Shown here: positions 1 to 11,200 of the stretch, piece by piece
How positions within the stretch are numbered: the stretch's first letter is position 1
How the letters are laid out: the number at the start of each line of letters is the position of its first letter
Made by a program: the position numbers and the translations under genes
Notes under the pieces: generated by a model
Database searches by the model: none
What the model was told of the DNA's origin: nothing
The model's input: only the letters and a program-made list of their open reading frames with translations
Source of the DNA: Cylicocyclus nassatus
Lineage: Eukaryota; Nematoda; Chromadorea; Rhabditida; Strongylidae
Assembly (NCBI GenBank): GCA_958299035.1
Contig: CATQJL010000112.1
Span: 12,190,880 to 12,254,879, forward strand
Direction of reading: 5' to 3'
DNA length: 64,000 bases

Positions 1-830
1 AGGTTCTGCAGTCTTTACAATCTCAAGTCATATCGGAAGTGATATCATCGTATTTACAAGTTTCGTGTGCTGTGCTTACTTTAGCTTTTTAGAGAGTATT
101 TCAAGGATGTTAGGCATACAACAAGGCATTCGATCATTATAAGCCATCACTCGAACAGTATCCGACTGCATTTCAGGCTTTATCAATTCGCTTGCATTTG
201 GATCTTAGCTCTCTGATGAGCACTTGATGATACATTGGTTTCATTGACTACCTTCTAAAGTTTATACTATTCAAAAAATAAAAGGTCGACAATACTTCTT
301 GCAAGTATGCACTAAACGCCTTCGAAACCAGTTGGTGCTGTTTATTGATTATTTTATTGTTCAATCAAAAGCAAGCACCCGATTTTGTGCACTCTAACGC
401 ATCTGATCCTCATTGGCCTGAATGTAGTAAGGTCATGGACTAAACTTGAATTTGTCCAATTTCGCAGCCATTCAAACTTTCCCTTTGTTATTTTTTCTTC
501 ATGCTCAGCCGTTCAGCTCTCCTTCGGATAGTCATAGACGATTTCTTTATATGATTTCACACTCCGCTGTCATTCCTAAAGAGATATCATACTTGGTCCG
601 CTCGGTCTCTTTCGACACACCATAAAATTTTCTGCCTCATGTCTTGGTATTGAGAAGATCAAAAACCTAAGTGAAAATTTGCAAGAAAAAAAGATTCAAA
701 TCGTTATGATCGAAATTTTTCATTGAGTAACAAGATAAAAAGTAATAAGTACTAATACCTTTGCCACCAATACACTCATATTTGGCTTAGATCTTCCAAT
801 TCTTGGTATTCATATGTTATGTTGGAGGCC
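1..830. other. No supportable gene or repeat
   Basis: AT-rich sequence with stops in all frames and only short ORFs. I see no recognisable domain, repeat or RNA. Confidence 0.4.
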
Positions 831-834
831 TTCT

Positions 835-960
835 TTGATTGTGAATGAATGCAGTGTTTATTTGAAACAGCATCATATGAATAACATATGAATAACAAAG
901 AAACTCATTTACGACATAAAAGTAGGATGCAACGCCGCTTCATAGGACGCCCTAGCATTC
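835..960 (-). pseudogene. Possible relic of a CTLD first exon
   Basis: About 28 bases around GTTTCAAATAAACACTGCATTCAT (minus strand) resemble the HCIH part of the exon at 26265-26386. The leader region is broken by stops. Weak evidence, given because it fits the local clustering of this family. Confidence 0.22.
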
Positions 961-1739
961 ATTTTTTGCAAACCAAGGTATCGGAGTGACTGCAGGGGAA
1001 GCTATTTTGGTCGTACCCTTTCCATATGGCTCCTATACCCTTCTGAGGAACATTGGATGCTGTACAAAAACACTCAAAAGTGGAGTATCAATGTTGGATC
1101 AGTTCATTCATTATAAGAAGCACAGTTAGTGGAAATTCACAGAGGTGTCTTGTAGAGGTTTTCAAAAATATGCCTAAAGCTTGGAAAATCGGACATTCAA
1201 ACGATCATAGCTTCTCTCGGATCGTTCCGCAAAAAAATCAAAGCGGTGAAACCATTGCACAATGCACTTGAGAGTGCTAGAGAAGCCATCTGAAAAGTCA
1301 TTCGACCTGAAGGCTTTTCATGTAAGCTAAAAAAAATTCCGTACGCGAAAATGCTACATTAGGGGAAACAGCTAGAGCCCTGATATTTGTGGTGTATGTC
1401 TGATTTATATTATTATGTACAATAATCAGGGATGAAAGATAAATCCAATTTCTGTTCTTCTGAGATGATTGATTGTAGATTTTGGAACAGACCCTGCTGT
1501 TTGGTACTTCTGATTATTTCCAGAGTTTTCACATGACTTCATGACACAGGCTTTCCGTGAAGAGTGTTTTTGACATGACATGAAAGTTCAATTTTTTGGG
1601 GCTTAGTCAGAATCGTGCATTGCGACGCCCTTCTTCTTACTTCAACTGCACTTCTTTTTTGAGAGTAAATTTTATTCAATACATATCAAAAAGCAGAAGT
1701 TTTTGAAGAAAATCTCGGGAAACTTTGTGAGCGGCAGTG

Positions 1740-2000
1740 CACAGCTTCGCGCACTGCACTAGAAGACTCCGAAGAGGCAAATGTCAAGCTTCGAGAAAAA
1801 CTATTGTGTTACCTACTATTCATGCTGCAAAGAACATTGCGCGAGCTTCCATTCAACAAAATTATGTACAATCCGCAGTTGGAAAAAACCTCCGTGTTTT
1901 TTGTTTGAAGAAAAGACATCTGCTAACTAATTGTAACTCGTTGGTTCCAGTTAGCACAGTCCGTAATTTCCTAAAGGTTTCGCAAGCGAAACACAAGTGA
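1740..2000 (-). pseudogene. Decayed CTLD-FReD copy (two exons)
   Basis: The minus strand matches two consecutive exons of gene A: the CTLD end and FReD start (CFACE then a damaged DCADWY region), and the next FReD exon (GLYIILLNGSSRNVLCSMN against GVYSISLNGTSHNVYCSMD). A TAA falls where GGGWTV should be, and the Trp and Cys of the first exon are partly lost. No neighbouring exon was recognised, so this is a fragment. The nucleotide match to 11826-12073 is obvious by eye. Confidence 0.6.
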
Positions 2001-2099
2001 CCGTTCAAAGAAATCTTCTAAAATCTTAATATTTCAATATCTTTTGTAAGATATGTAGTAGTAAGTATTTGACTGATAATGAAATGCGCACCAGTGCTC

Positions 2100-3000
2100 G
2101 AATTTAGCTAGACGTATTCGCACCCCCTGCCCAGCTCCTCTGTAATATGAGTTATCGCAGGAGCAGATGAACAGATAAGTTTGTCGCGGATTCGCGACTT
2201 CCTTCAAAGGTTGCCGCCGCCGCGCTGCGAAGGGGTCCCAAAACGCCGTCCTCGCGCTGTCCCGCCTCTCACCTCTCTTACCTGCGCAGCGTTTAAATAA
2301 GTCACGTAGTCATTTCTTCGCTGCTGTCGCCATCGTGAGCGGTCGGATTCCAATCGTCTCAAGCCATCGATCGATCAGCGCTACCCCATCTCACGCGTCG
2401 CTTCCATCAACGCCACGAAGGACTGGCTCCCACGCTACGAGGTAACCCCGAGCGCGCTCGCGCCTGGCACACGCCGGCGACACCGCCTCGGGGGGTTTCC
2501 GATATTGCCGACCCCTAGGCTAACATCTGGTCGGTTGTGCTCATCCTGTATGTTTGAGTGTAGGGATAAGTTGCGGATAAATGGTGGGCATTGTACAGGT
2601 GTGATGTGTGTTGGAGCGGTGACCACAGCTCGGCTGTGGCCCCGGGTATATTTATGTCATCTTTATTCATGTGTATTTCGTAATCAAGCCTAGGTAACAT
2701 CTGTAGGAAGGCTGGCACGATGCTAGCTAAGTGCCACGGTTATGAGTACACGCCTCAGCTGTCGATGGCTAGAAGCACAGGTCGAGTCCCAAGTGACGAG
2801 TCGCTACTAAGCAGGCTGGTGGCAAGGGCCCCTAAGTGTGTTTGGAGTACCCATGTGGCAGGCACAAGCATCGTTACACAGGTAGCCACCTCGCACGTCA
2901 CGTTCCATTATTTCACGGTGCGGACCCCTGGCTCCCCTCGCCGATGCAGGAGAGCCGTAACACCACTGACGTTGAGAGCTGGGGGCCCAATCCCCGACAA
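2100..3000. other. GC-rich patch, probably repeat-derived
   Basis: The base composition is clearly higher in GC than its surroundings, starting near 2100 and fading after 3000. It holds a TTTAAATA box at about 2291, then pyrimidine-rich sequence and direct CG-rich runs. This could be a retroelement LTR or promoter-like region, or a SINE-bearing insert, but I found no matching second LTR or coding region. The overlapping ORFs on both strands look like by-products of the composition. Confidence 0.3.
2715..2800 (+). repeat. Possible tRNA-derived SINE head
   Basis: TAGCTAAGTGC at about 2724 fits the RNA polymerase III A box (TRGCNNAGYGG) at ten of eleven positions. GGTCGAGTCC, about 58 bases downstream, is a B box missing one T. 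Spacing and order are right for a tRNA-derived SINE, but no tRNA fold or second copy was seen. Confidence 0.28.
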
Positions 3001-4390
3001 AGTTAGAATCATGTATAATTGTTCCAACTACAGCAAACTCTTTTCCATCGGGCTCTACTACATCGAAGGTAAAAATGTATATGAGGAAGACTAATGAAAA
3101 TATCACCGTTCGCATTGAAAGAATAGCAATGTGTGTTATCACTCCAGGCATCTTTGTAGTAGCTGTAAACAATGGCGTCAATCCAAAAAAAAAACTTTGC
3201 AGCCACTGAACAAGACAAGTTCTAAAATTCTTTTTGCAAAAAAAGAAATCTGAAGCCTCGAAGCATTTGACAAAGATTTTTCATTGCTTAAAGCGTGGAA
3301 TCAAATTTTCTTTTGTGATTCTTTCATTGAGCTATTACCCCTATATAAAGAAACACGGTAGGGTCACCTAGCATCAACATGGATAGTTATTTCTGGTCCC
3401 ATTTTACAATCTACCGTTATCACTGATGGAAAAGGGAGTACAATAAAATAAACAAGGGATTCTGAAGAAATTGACGTTAAGCTGATCCTACGTTCTTGTG
3501 ATATACCATAGGCCTCGGGCAGAGTTCACGCGATTTGGTCGCCGCGATTTCGATGGATTGGGCGATCAAACCGCGACGATCAAATCGCCGATCGCAAATG
3601 CATGGCCTTAGTTTAGGCTATCGCGTGCATTTGCACATCTAACAACTTATCAATGTCTGAGTTCAGAGATTATGTTTGTAATTGTTGTGCATTTGAGTTT
3701 GGAGGATGTTATGTTAATCTCATGGTTAGGAGAGTACCGAAGCAAAAACTTTACTTTTTTCACTATTCAGATTTTATAAGCTTTGAATATAAGAAGCTTA
3801 TAAGAAACGGTTGCTTTTTAGTACTGATGCTACCAATGTTTTTGCTGGTTACATCCCATTGTGTTGTGAAACCTTTGGAATCGATACAAGGCTGGCAGTC
3901 GTTCTCAGGATTCGCTTGTACTATGCATAGGGATATGCTTACATTATTAGAATCGGTGCAATCTTGCTCAATCGTCAGCTTTTGTTGATCATATTCTCAA
4001 ATCAGAAAATGGCCAATATTCCGCATACCTACATTCCAAGATCAACATTATAGTAACGACCTGATTAAGTCATAAGATCCGAATGTATACTTCTTTGCCG
4101 GCGTTTTCTCCCGTATAATGACCTAGACATGTCGCTTCCTTTCTATCTCTGCTATCGGATTCATCCTGTCATCTTAGCCGTTTTGAAAGAGAACGCAGCT
4201 ATATAATTTTGTTTGACCAAAGCTACGGAATATGAAGATTGCTCCTAAACAATTAGCAACGCATGACTTAACAGCTAAATTTTGGCCAACCTCATTAACT
4301 TTCTCTTTTCTTTTTTGTTCATCAGCCGTGTCGATCACAATCAAATCCACATCATTGCGAGGAAAGACGTAATTAACCAAAGTACACCTG
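3000..4390. other. No supportable gene
   Basis: AT-rich DNA with one 111-codon plus-strand ORF (3653-3988) that has no domain I recognise and no splice context. Nothing else can be supported. Confidence 0.4.
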
Positions 4391-4397
4391 AATTTAC

Positions 4398-4629
4398 CGA
4401 CTTTGACACAATCTTCTGGCGAACTTTGCAGGAGAAACAAGGTACTTTGATATCGCCGGCATAATTGCCTTTACCAAAGCAGCCGGTCAATTTGTCTTCA
4501 AAAACGCCTTGGGCTGCTGCAGTGCAACAACAACTCCTTCTCGTACAAGAAGTTGTTCATGATCGTCACCAATTTCATTCGCTAATAAAAGAATATTTTC
4601 GCTAGCTTCTAAATCTTCAGACTGGGAGC
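4398..4629 (-). pseudogene. Fragment of a further CTLD gene (two exons)
   Basis: Minus-strand exon 4629-4570 (TTTTATAG acceptor, GTGACG donor) has phases 1-1, as does the matching gene A exon, and encodes GSQSEDLEASENILLLANEI, typical of the C-type lectin segment before the last Cys pair. Exon 4513-4398 follows and ends with VPCFSCKVRQ, matching VPCFACEVPQ of gene A, with a GTAAATT donor. No exon carrying WTDG...FDY was found upstream, where the tandem-repeat array begins near 4.87 kb, and no FReD exons were seen downstream. It could be a live gene with unseen exons, but a truncated copy is more likely. Confidence 0.42.
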
Positions 4630-4869
4630 CTATAAAATAAAACTCAAGCAACAGCGAGTTCATCAACACTTAAACTACTGATTGGAATTTACTATTGATA
4701 ACAGCAGATGTCTTTACAGCTCTCGCGGATTTGGCTATAATTCGTATATAATTCGAGGGACTTTTCGCGGTGTCCCCGACATCTTTAACATAGGCTTGAT
4801 TTTATAAAAACTTCGGTGCTATTCTGCTGTCCGGGTCCCAAAATTTTTTCGTCATGGATTTTGCTAAAA

Positions 4870-6790
4870 CTTAACTCAGGGCGTTATTGGCCAGCTGATC
4901 AAAGATATCCTACTGGTTCTGTATGGTAGCGCCATTTTTTGGGGGTCACGGTGGGTACAGGCAAAGGATGAAAATCGTGGATTTGCCTGGAACTTGGCAT
5001 AAAGGGGAGTAATTTGACAAGCTGATCATGGATATCTCGTTTTACCTCACGAAGATGTGTTTCTTCATGGATATTGATAGGTAACGGTAGGGTGTACGGT
5101 GCGAGGCAAATCTTCTTCCCCTGCGTTTGCTTAGGCAAAGCCGCCGCAGAGTGCGTCGCGTGTGACGATGGCCCTGTATGAAAGGCATGACGGTCTATAC
5201 CCAACACCGAAAGCAAAGTTTCAGGCAAGTTTGTCATTCTTGCCCCCTACCGTAAATTTACAGTAACTTCATAAAAAGGCCTCATCATGCGAAAAGAGTA
5301 TGATTTTCAGGCGCAACAACCCAAAAATTGAAAACCACGGATTTCGATGAAAACTCGCCCAGGGGGTAATTCGACCTGCTGATTACGAAAGTGATGTCCA
5401 TTTCGCGTGGTGGGTTTTTTTGAGGGATACGGTAGGCAGACGGTATGAGGACAAAACCTCAGAATTCGCAAAAACCTTGCGAATTCTGAGGTTTTGAAGG
5501 AGAGGGGGGCGGGGGTTATTCGACATGCTGATCACGAATAACACACTTTTCCCGCACGAAAACCTCTCCTTGTATGACTACGGTATGTGTGCGGAGGAAT
5601 CAAAACCTAGATTTAGCTGGAATTCGGTCTCGAGGGGTTATTTAGCATGCTGAACATGGATATCATATTGATTTTGTACGGTAGCGCCATTTTCCCGAGT
5701 CACGGTAGGTACACGGTACACGGGTGAAAATTTCATAATTGCTCAAAAGTTGTTTAGAGGGATTTTCAAGCATGCTGATAACGAATATCACTCTTGCTCG
5801 CTATAACAACGCTTCGTTGTGGAGTTATGGCAATTTTGCGCTTAGAAAAGCCTCTTTCCCGCTTTTTAGCTCAATCAAGTTCCAAAATCCACGAAGAGTT
5901 CAAGCAAAATGAGCGCGGTATTCGTGATCAGTACATCAGTACATCAGTACACCCCTGCACAAAGTTTCAGGCAGATCTACGGTTTTGACCCCTTACCATA
6001 TACCTACCGTAACTGTACAAGGAGAGGTTCTCGTGCGGGAAAAGAGTGGTACTTGCGATCAACATGTAAAATACCACTACGCAAAGTTTTAGCTTCTGAG
6101 ATCCTGACTCCATACCATAATCCTACTGTAACCCCACCATAAGGCGTTTTCGAGAGGAATGAGTATGATATTGGTGGTCGATATGTCGAATAACCCCCCT
6201 ACGCAAAGTTTTAGCGAAATATGAGATTTTAGCACCATACCGTATGCCTACCGTGACCCCTCAAAGAAAGCCTCACCATGCAAATTAGATGTCATTTTCG
6301 TAATCAGGAAAGAGGTCGAGTAACCCCTTTGAGCCAAATCCGTGATTTTCAATTTTTGGGTTGTAATAAGTGGAATAGTACCGATTTTCGTGATTAGCTT
6401 ACGAATAGATCCCCTAAGCCAAGTTTCAGCAAAATCCATGGTTTTGACTTCCTACTGTGTACTGACCGTAGCCCCAGAAAATGATAGCCACCGTACGAAA
6501 TAATCATAATATTCGGCATCAGCGGGTTGAACAATCCCCCTACACCGATTTTGAAAGAAATCCACGATATTGACACGATACGTATACACACCGTAACCGC
6601 ACACGGAGGCGTCCTCGCGCGGGAAAAAGGTGTATTCGTGATCAGCATGTCATATAAGCCCTTTGAGCCAAGTTTTAGCGAAACCCATGACAAAAGAAAT
6701 TTGGGGCCCGCATACCCGAACAGCGCCGAATCTATCAAAACGAGAGGCACGCAGTCACGATCGAGCAAAATGTGGATCAAATGAGGCAAT
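4870..6790. repeat. Inverted array of diverged tandem units
   Basis: Units of roughly 110-130 bp recur. They carry GGGGTAATTCGACATGCTGA-like cores, then CACGAATAYCAC, CCCGCACGAAAACCTCTCC and CGGTAGGTACACGGTA. From about 4870 to 5800 they read in one orientation; from about 5900 to 6790 they read as the reverse complement (TACCGTAAC, GAGGTTCTCGTGCGGGAAAAG). The whole is therefore a foldback made of tandem units. Short ORFs here follow the repeats and are not genes. Similar units occur at 16.4-17.2, 25.6-25.8 and near 34.2 kb. Confidence 0.6.
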
Positions 6791-6799
6791 TTCTGGAGA

Positions 6800-8220
6800 C
6801 CATTCACACTTTTTTTGAACTTATAGTAAGACGAACAAAGATTGACTGTACTCTCAGCACACTCCATATAAAACTGGGTTATATCAGACTCTGCTGTTCT
6901 GCAGACTTTCAAGAACAAAGTATACATGCGGTCGATGTCAATCACGTGCTCCCTTTTCCGTGTCGTCTACGACAGGCAGCGCGTCGACACGATCTACGAC
7001 TGATGCGATAGATTTGAACGCTCAAGCGGTACATCCGCGAATGCGGCACAGAGTTCCACCGTTACTCTTGAGGTGATTGGCAAGGGAGCACATCGTTGAC
7101 ACCGACTGTATGCGTTTGAATTACCGTAAACTATAACTACGCTCACAATTGAAAGTAAGATATGAAGTCGATTTTTCACTTGCTCGAAAATGCAGTAGAT
7201 ATAATGAAAAGGATGGCACCAACTCTGGTGAGAAGCTATCGCATTTTGAACATGGTCTGGCAGCGACATCCTGCCCTCGCGAACGAATGTTCCCACCAAC
7301 TTTTCATCAAATTAATCTGTGTCATCTGTTCTGAGAAAAGGATTGAATAAAACCAAAATTCTGAGAATGGAATTCATGGTAAAAAACTTAAAGCACAGAG
7401 GCATTCATTTTAACACCTCTGTGCAGCTTTTGGCTTCAAAGGCGAAGGGGGCATAACAATTACAATGAGATCACACTTTTTCCTTTTTTCCAGGGCAAGC
7501 TCGCAAATAATTTCCAAAACTATTTTTTCCCTGTTTCTTCTGCTTCTCTCCCCCATTCCTAAAAAGATTCTGAACCGCAAGGACGAGACAAGTACTCAAA
7601 AGGCTTCTGTGTATTCTCAAATCCTTCGTGACTTAAAATGCGTATTGCACAACATACGCGCTCTTTAACGAACTCGTAAAAATAGAACCTGCTCATTTCC
7701 AGTGATTTCTTTTTGTTTCCTTGTCTATTCAATTCGTTTGGGCCTGTATCAGTCGATACTACATGCTTTTGAGTTCATTATGCAGCAAAAGGCTTTACTA
7801 AGAAGTTACTGATGAAGCTGCCGTTGATCGCCGCGCGTTGTGTGCAAGCTCACATGATCATACATCATGGTATCTGCCTGTAGTCACATATAGTGTAATG
7901 GCTAGCATGACCATTCGGCCCCTTTTCGCACCTGCCCTACTTTCTCATAATAGCATCCTACTCACCTCACCTTCCCTCCCCTCTCCTCCCATCAAAAAAT
8001 TTGAATTTGTCCTTTACTGGAGAATAAAGGTTATGTGGTCTTACATCTGCATTAGAAGCCCCTGATGATATTGATATAAGCTGTTCACGATTTGCTAAAA
8101 AAATTGATGTTCATCTAAATCACGTGCATTTCCCTTTGCTTCCTCATGATCCTTTCTTTCTTATTTTCTATGCTTTTATAAGAATTACTGTACAACGGAT
8201 TTTGTTAATTAAAATGCCAA
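6800..8220. other. Downstream flank of gene A, no gene seen
   Basis: Apart from the gene A poly(A) region at its right edge, this stretch has only short ORFs without domains or splice context. No RNA gene or clear repeat was recognised. Confidence 0.4.
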
Positions 8221-8222
8221 AC

Positions 8223-8228
8223 TTTATT
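8223..8228 (-). promoter_or_regulatory. Polyadenylation signal of gene A
   Basis: AATAAA on the minus strand, 43 bases after the gene A stop codon. The surrounding sequence (GCAATAAAGTTTGG) is conserved at the same place after gene B, which supports a real 3' end. Confidence 0.6.
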
Positions 8229-8270
8229 GCGTGGATCAGTAATATCAGACGCTGACGCAAACTAATCAGT

Positions 8271-11200
8271 TCAAGTTGAAAAAGACGTAGGTCTGAGCAT
8301 CATTCTGGTTGAGACGGGATGAATGATGTTATCTGTTCCACCTATGATCCAAAACATTCCTGGAAGTAGGGGATCACAAATCAGTTATCAAAGAAATGCT
8401 TCGAAAGGCAGCGCTCTGCTTGTGAAACAAAGCAGAGCATCACTTACCGTATCCGTTTGCTTCAGTAAAATCGTAATCACCATTCAATGACGAGAGGGCA
8501 CAGTTGCGTAACCACCATCCTCTTAAAGTTTACTTTTTTCTACAAAAGAAGAGCAGCCTCTACCGTCATCTATTTCAACAATCATGGACTTTCTGTTAGG
8601 TTGTAACAAAGTAATGCATCGCACTTTGCAATTCCAATAAAAGTTGATATTTCAAAGTATAATGTCTTTGTCAGTGGATCGCTGCCGATCCTGCAAATTT
8701 TGTAGGTATCAGCTTTAAACAACTTATAAAAGACCATGACATTTTTTCTTCAAAATTCTACTTTGACAGATTATCAAGTTCTTCCGAGATGCAATTAGCT
8801 GGCCTGATTAGCTAAAAGGGACTTTCCAAAATTTTTCGCAAATTAAAAAATAGACTCCAATCAAAAAGTTAGCTTTTAAATTTTCGTTTTCTTTGCAATT
8901 AATGAAATTCTAAAGTACGGAGTTCTCTAATTCTTATAGAGGTAGTACGGTCAGTTTAACAATAGTCACAAATTGTGACAGTCTTGATTTCACTCTTATA
9001 GGATGAGATTTTATCATCCTGTTGTCTCCGATGTTTGTTGAGTGTTGTGACTGTTTGTTGTTTGTTTTGATTATTTGTTTTTTTTTCAAGAAAAAAAAAT
9101 TATGTCATGGAGTGTATCATGTTCGATTTTTAGTGCGAATGTTACATGGATTCCCTGCTGTGTAACTTGTCACTTCTTTAACACCAGTTTATAGTTTTAA
9201 AAGAGCTTTTTTAGGCGAATGAGTTTAGATCGAAATAATGCACGAGAGTAAATCCTCAAGTTGAGTTTTCTAGCACACATTAAGAAAAACAGCCGCTAAG
9301 GTCACAAAATCAGCACTTTTGTAACAACCTAAAATAAAATGCCACAAACTCACCCCATTTTATATTGCCACACACAGTTCGACTGAGGATCATTGATATG
9401 ATCCACCGCAGAGAAATTTGCGCCAACAGAATATATCAAAGAGTTCCTAAATTAAAGTGACCACATTAGTTTATCAGTCGTTGGCAAATTAATAAAAAAT
9501 CGTGGTACCATATACTTGTGCCCTTCCCCTGGTTGTCCAGATACAAGTCTGTCAGTTGAAACTTGGACGATTTTCCTGCTACCTAAGTTTACAATTTGAT
9601 TGACCGTATGCAAAAAGCGAGTACACAAATTCTATTGCAAAAGTTGGAACCTATGAATCGGCTCGAAGACGGATTCTTGGGAAAAATAGCTTATACAGTG
9701 ATTACATAATATTAGGGCTTTTATTCTTTGTTTTTTGAAAGCTTTTTTGTTTCATTTCAGATTGAGTAATTCTGAAAGGTCAGTTATGCTTATCGAGCAG
9801 GAGTTTGTGCGTAGACCATCAGCGACAATCAAAGCGTCAGGTTTCCTTTTCTCCTGTTGATATCCCGTTTTGATATAAACTCAATACGCAAAATGACAAA
9901 TTAGGGCGAACTAAACAAATGTAAAGGTGCTTTCCTGCAGCCATCTGCATTCCAGTCAAAAAAGTTCTCTTTCAAAGCACACTGGAAAGGAGAAGAAATG
10001 CTACGTTAAAAGCATCTTATTATTGCTTTTCTGCGAACAGTGCTTCGTCCAGGTGGGAAATACTTTTGAAGGGACTAAATATATAGGGCTTGATGTCCCA
10101 TCAATTCTTTTCCTAATATAAATATGCGTACAACCAAAATAGAGATTATTATCAGGTTAAAAAATAAGTTCGGTTTTCTTTAACGGCTTGTAGAAAAGTT
10201 ACATATCAATCTAGGAATGTAAGAAAGTCTCAAAAATATCTGCTATCTCAAATGTTGTGGAGCTTTGAAATTGGATGTCAAAACGAATTTATGTGGTAGC
10301 CAATGTAATATTTCTGCTCTGAATCGACCAAAATTTTTCATATATAACTACTAGAGAAAGTGCTAGTATAGGCTACTTCGTCTAAAAAATCACAATTTAT
10401 TTTTTCTAGCAAACGGTAAGCTGCAGGGCTGGGATTGGGCTCAGCGTCCTGATAATGGAAGTATAACGTTTTCGAACCGATAGGGCAGCTCATATGCTGG
10501 TCACAAACATGATAAAAATATACAGACATCAAATGTCTCTATAAAATTATGACTTATGTACTGTGGCAAGCTAAAATGGCACAGGCACACACGGATAATC
10601 ATGAACATTACAGAAGTATCACTAATGGGTTAGCATCGACTAATTTACTGATCATTTATGTCGAGGTTTTGGCATTAGAGCAGAGGTACTACCAGAAGTG
10701 GATTCAAGTGTTGAATGATAATATAATTTATTGACAAAGGGGGGAGGGGGGAGCTGGATATGTTAGCTTGCAATTGTGGTTAGCTTTATTAGTGAAATAA
10801 CCTCAATTTACAAACCTTGAATCTCGTGTACTCATTGGACCAAGACGACAATGCTTTGGAAGATCCTGGAGTCCGATCTCCCATCATTTCCACTCTCAAT
10901 GTTACATCTTTGTCTTTTTCTGTCAGCTGATGTAATAACTCGAGTCCTAACCAAAAGTTGGAAACCTGCAATTACTTGCTGTACTTCAATCTTTTGAGAC
11001 TGTTTGAAAGATTACATTAGTCATTCGTTCTGTGTTGAAGCCATTTTTGTAGTCGTCCCATGATCTATCCCAAAAGGATCCGTTATTGTTTACACGACTA
11101 AAATCAGTCCAACAGTTTATGCAAATTTCTTGGTTCAAACTTCATTCGCGCAAAGAGAAATGTGCTAAGTTTGAGACACATAAACGTGTCTGTAGTGTCA

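Noticed and set aside
2435..3181. Overlapping ORFs on both strands in the GC-rich patch
   Set aside because: Open frames on both strands at once, explained by high GC; no domain seen.
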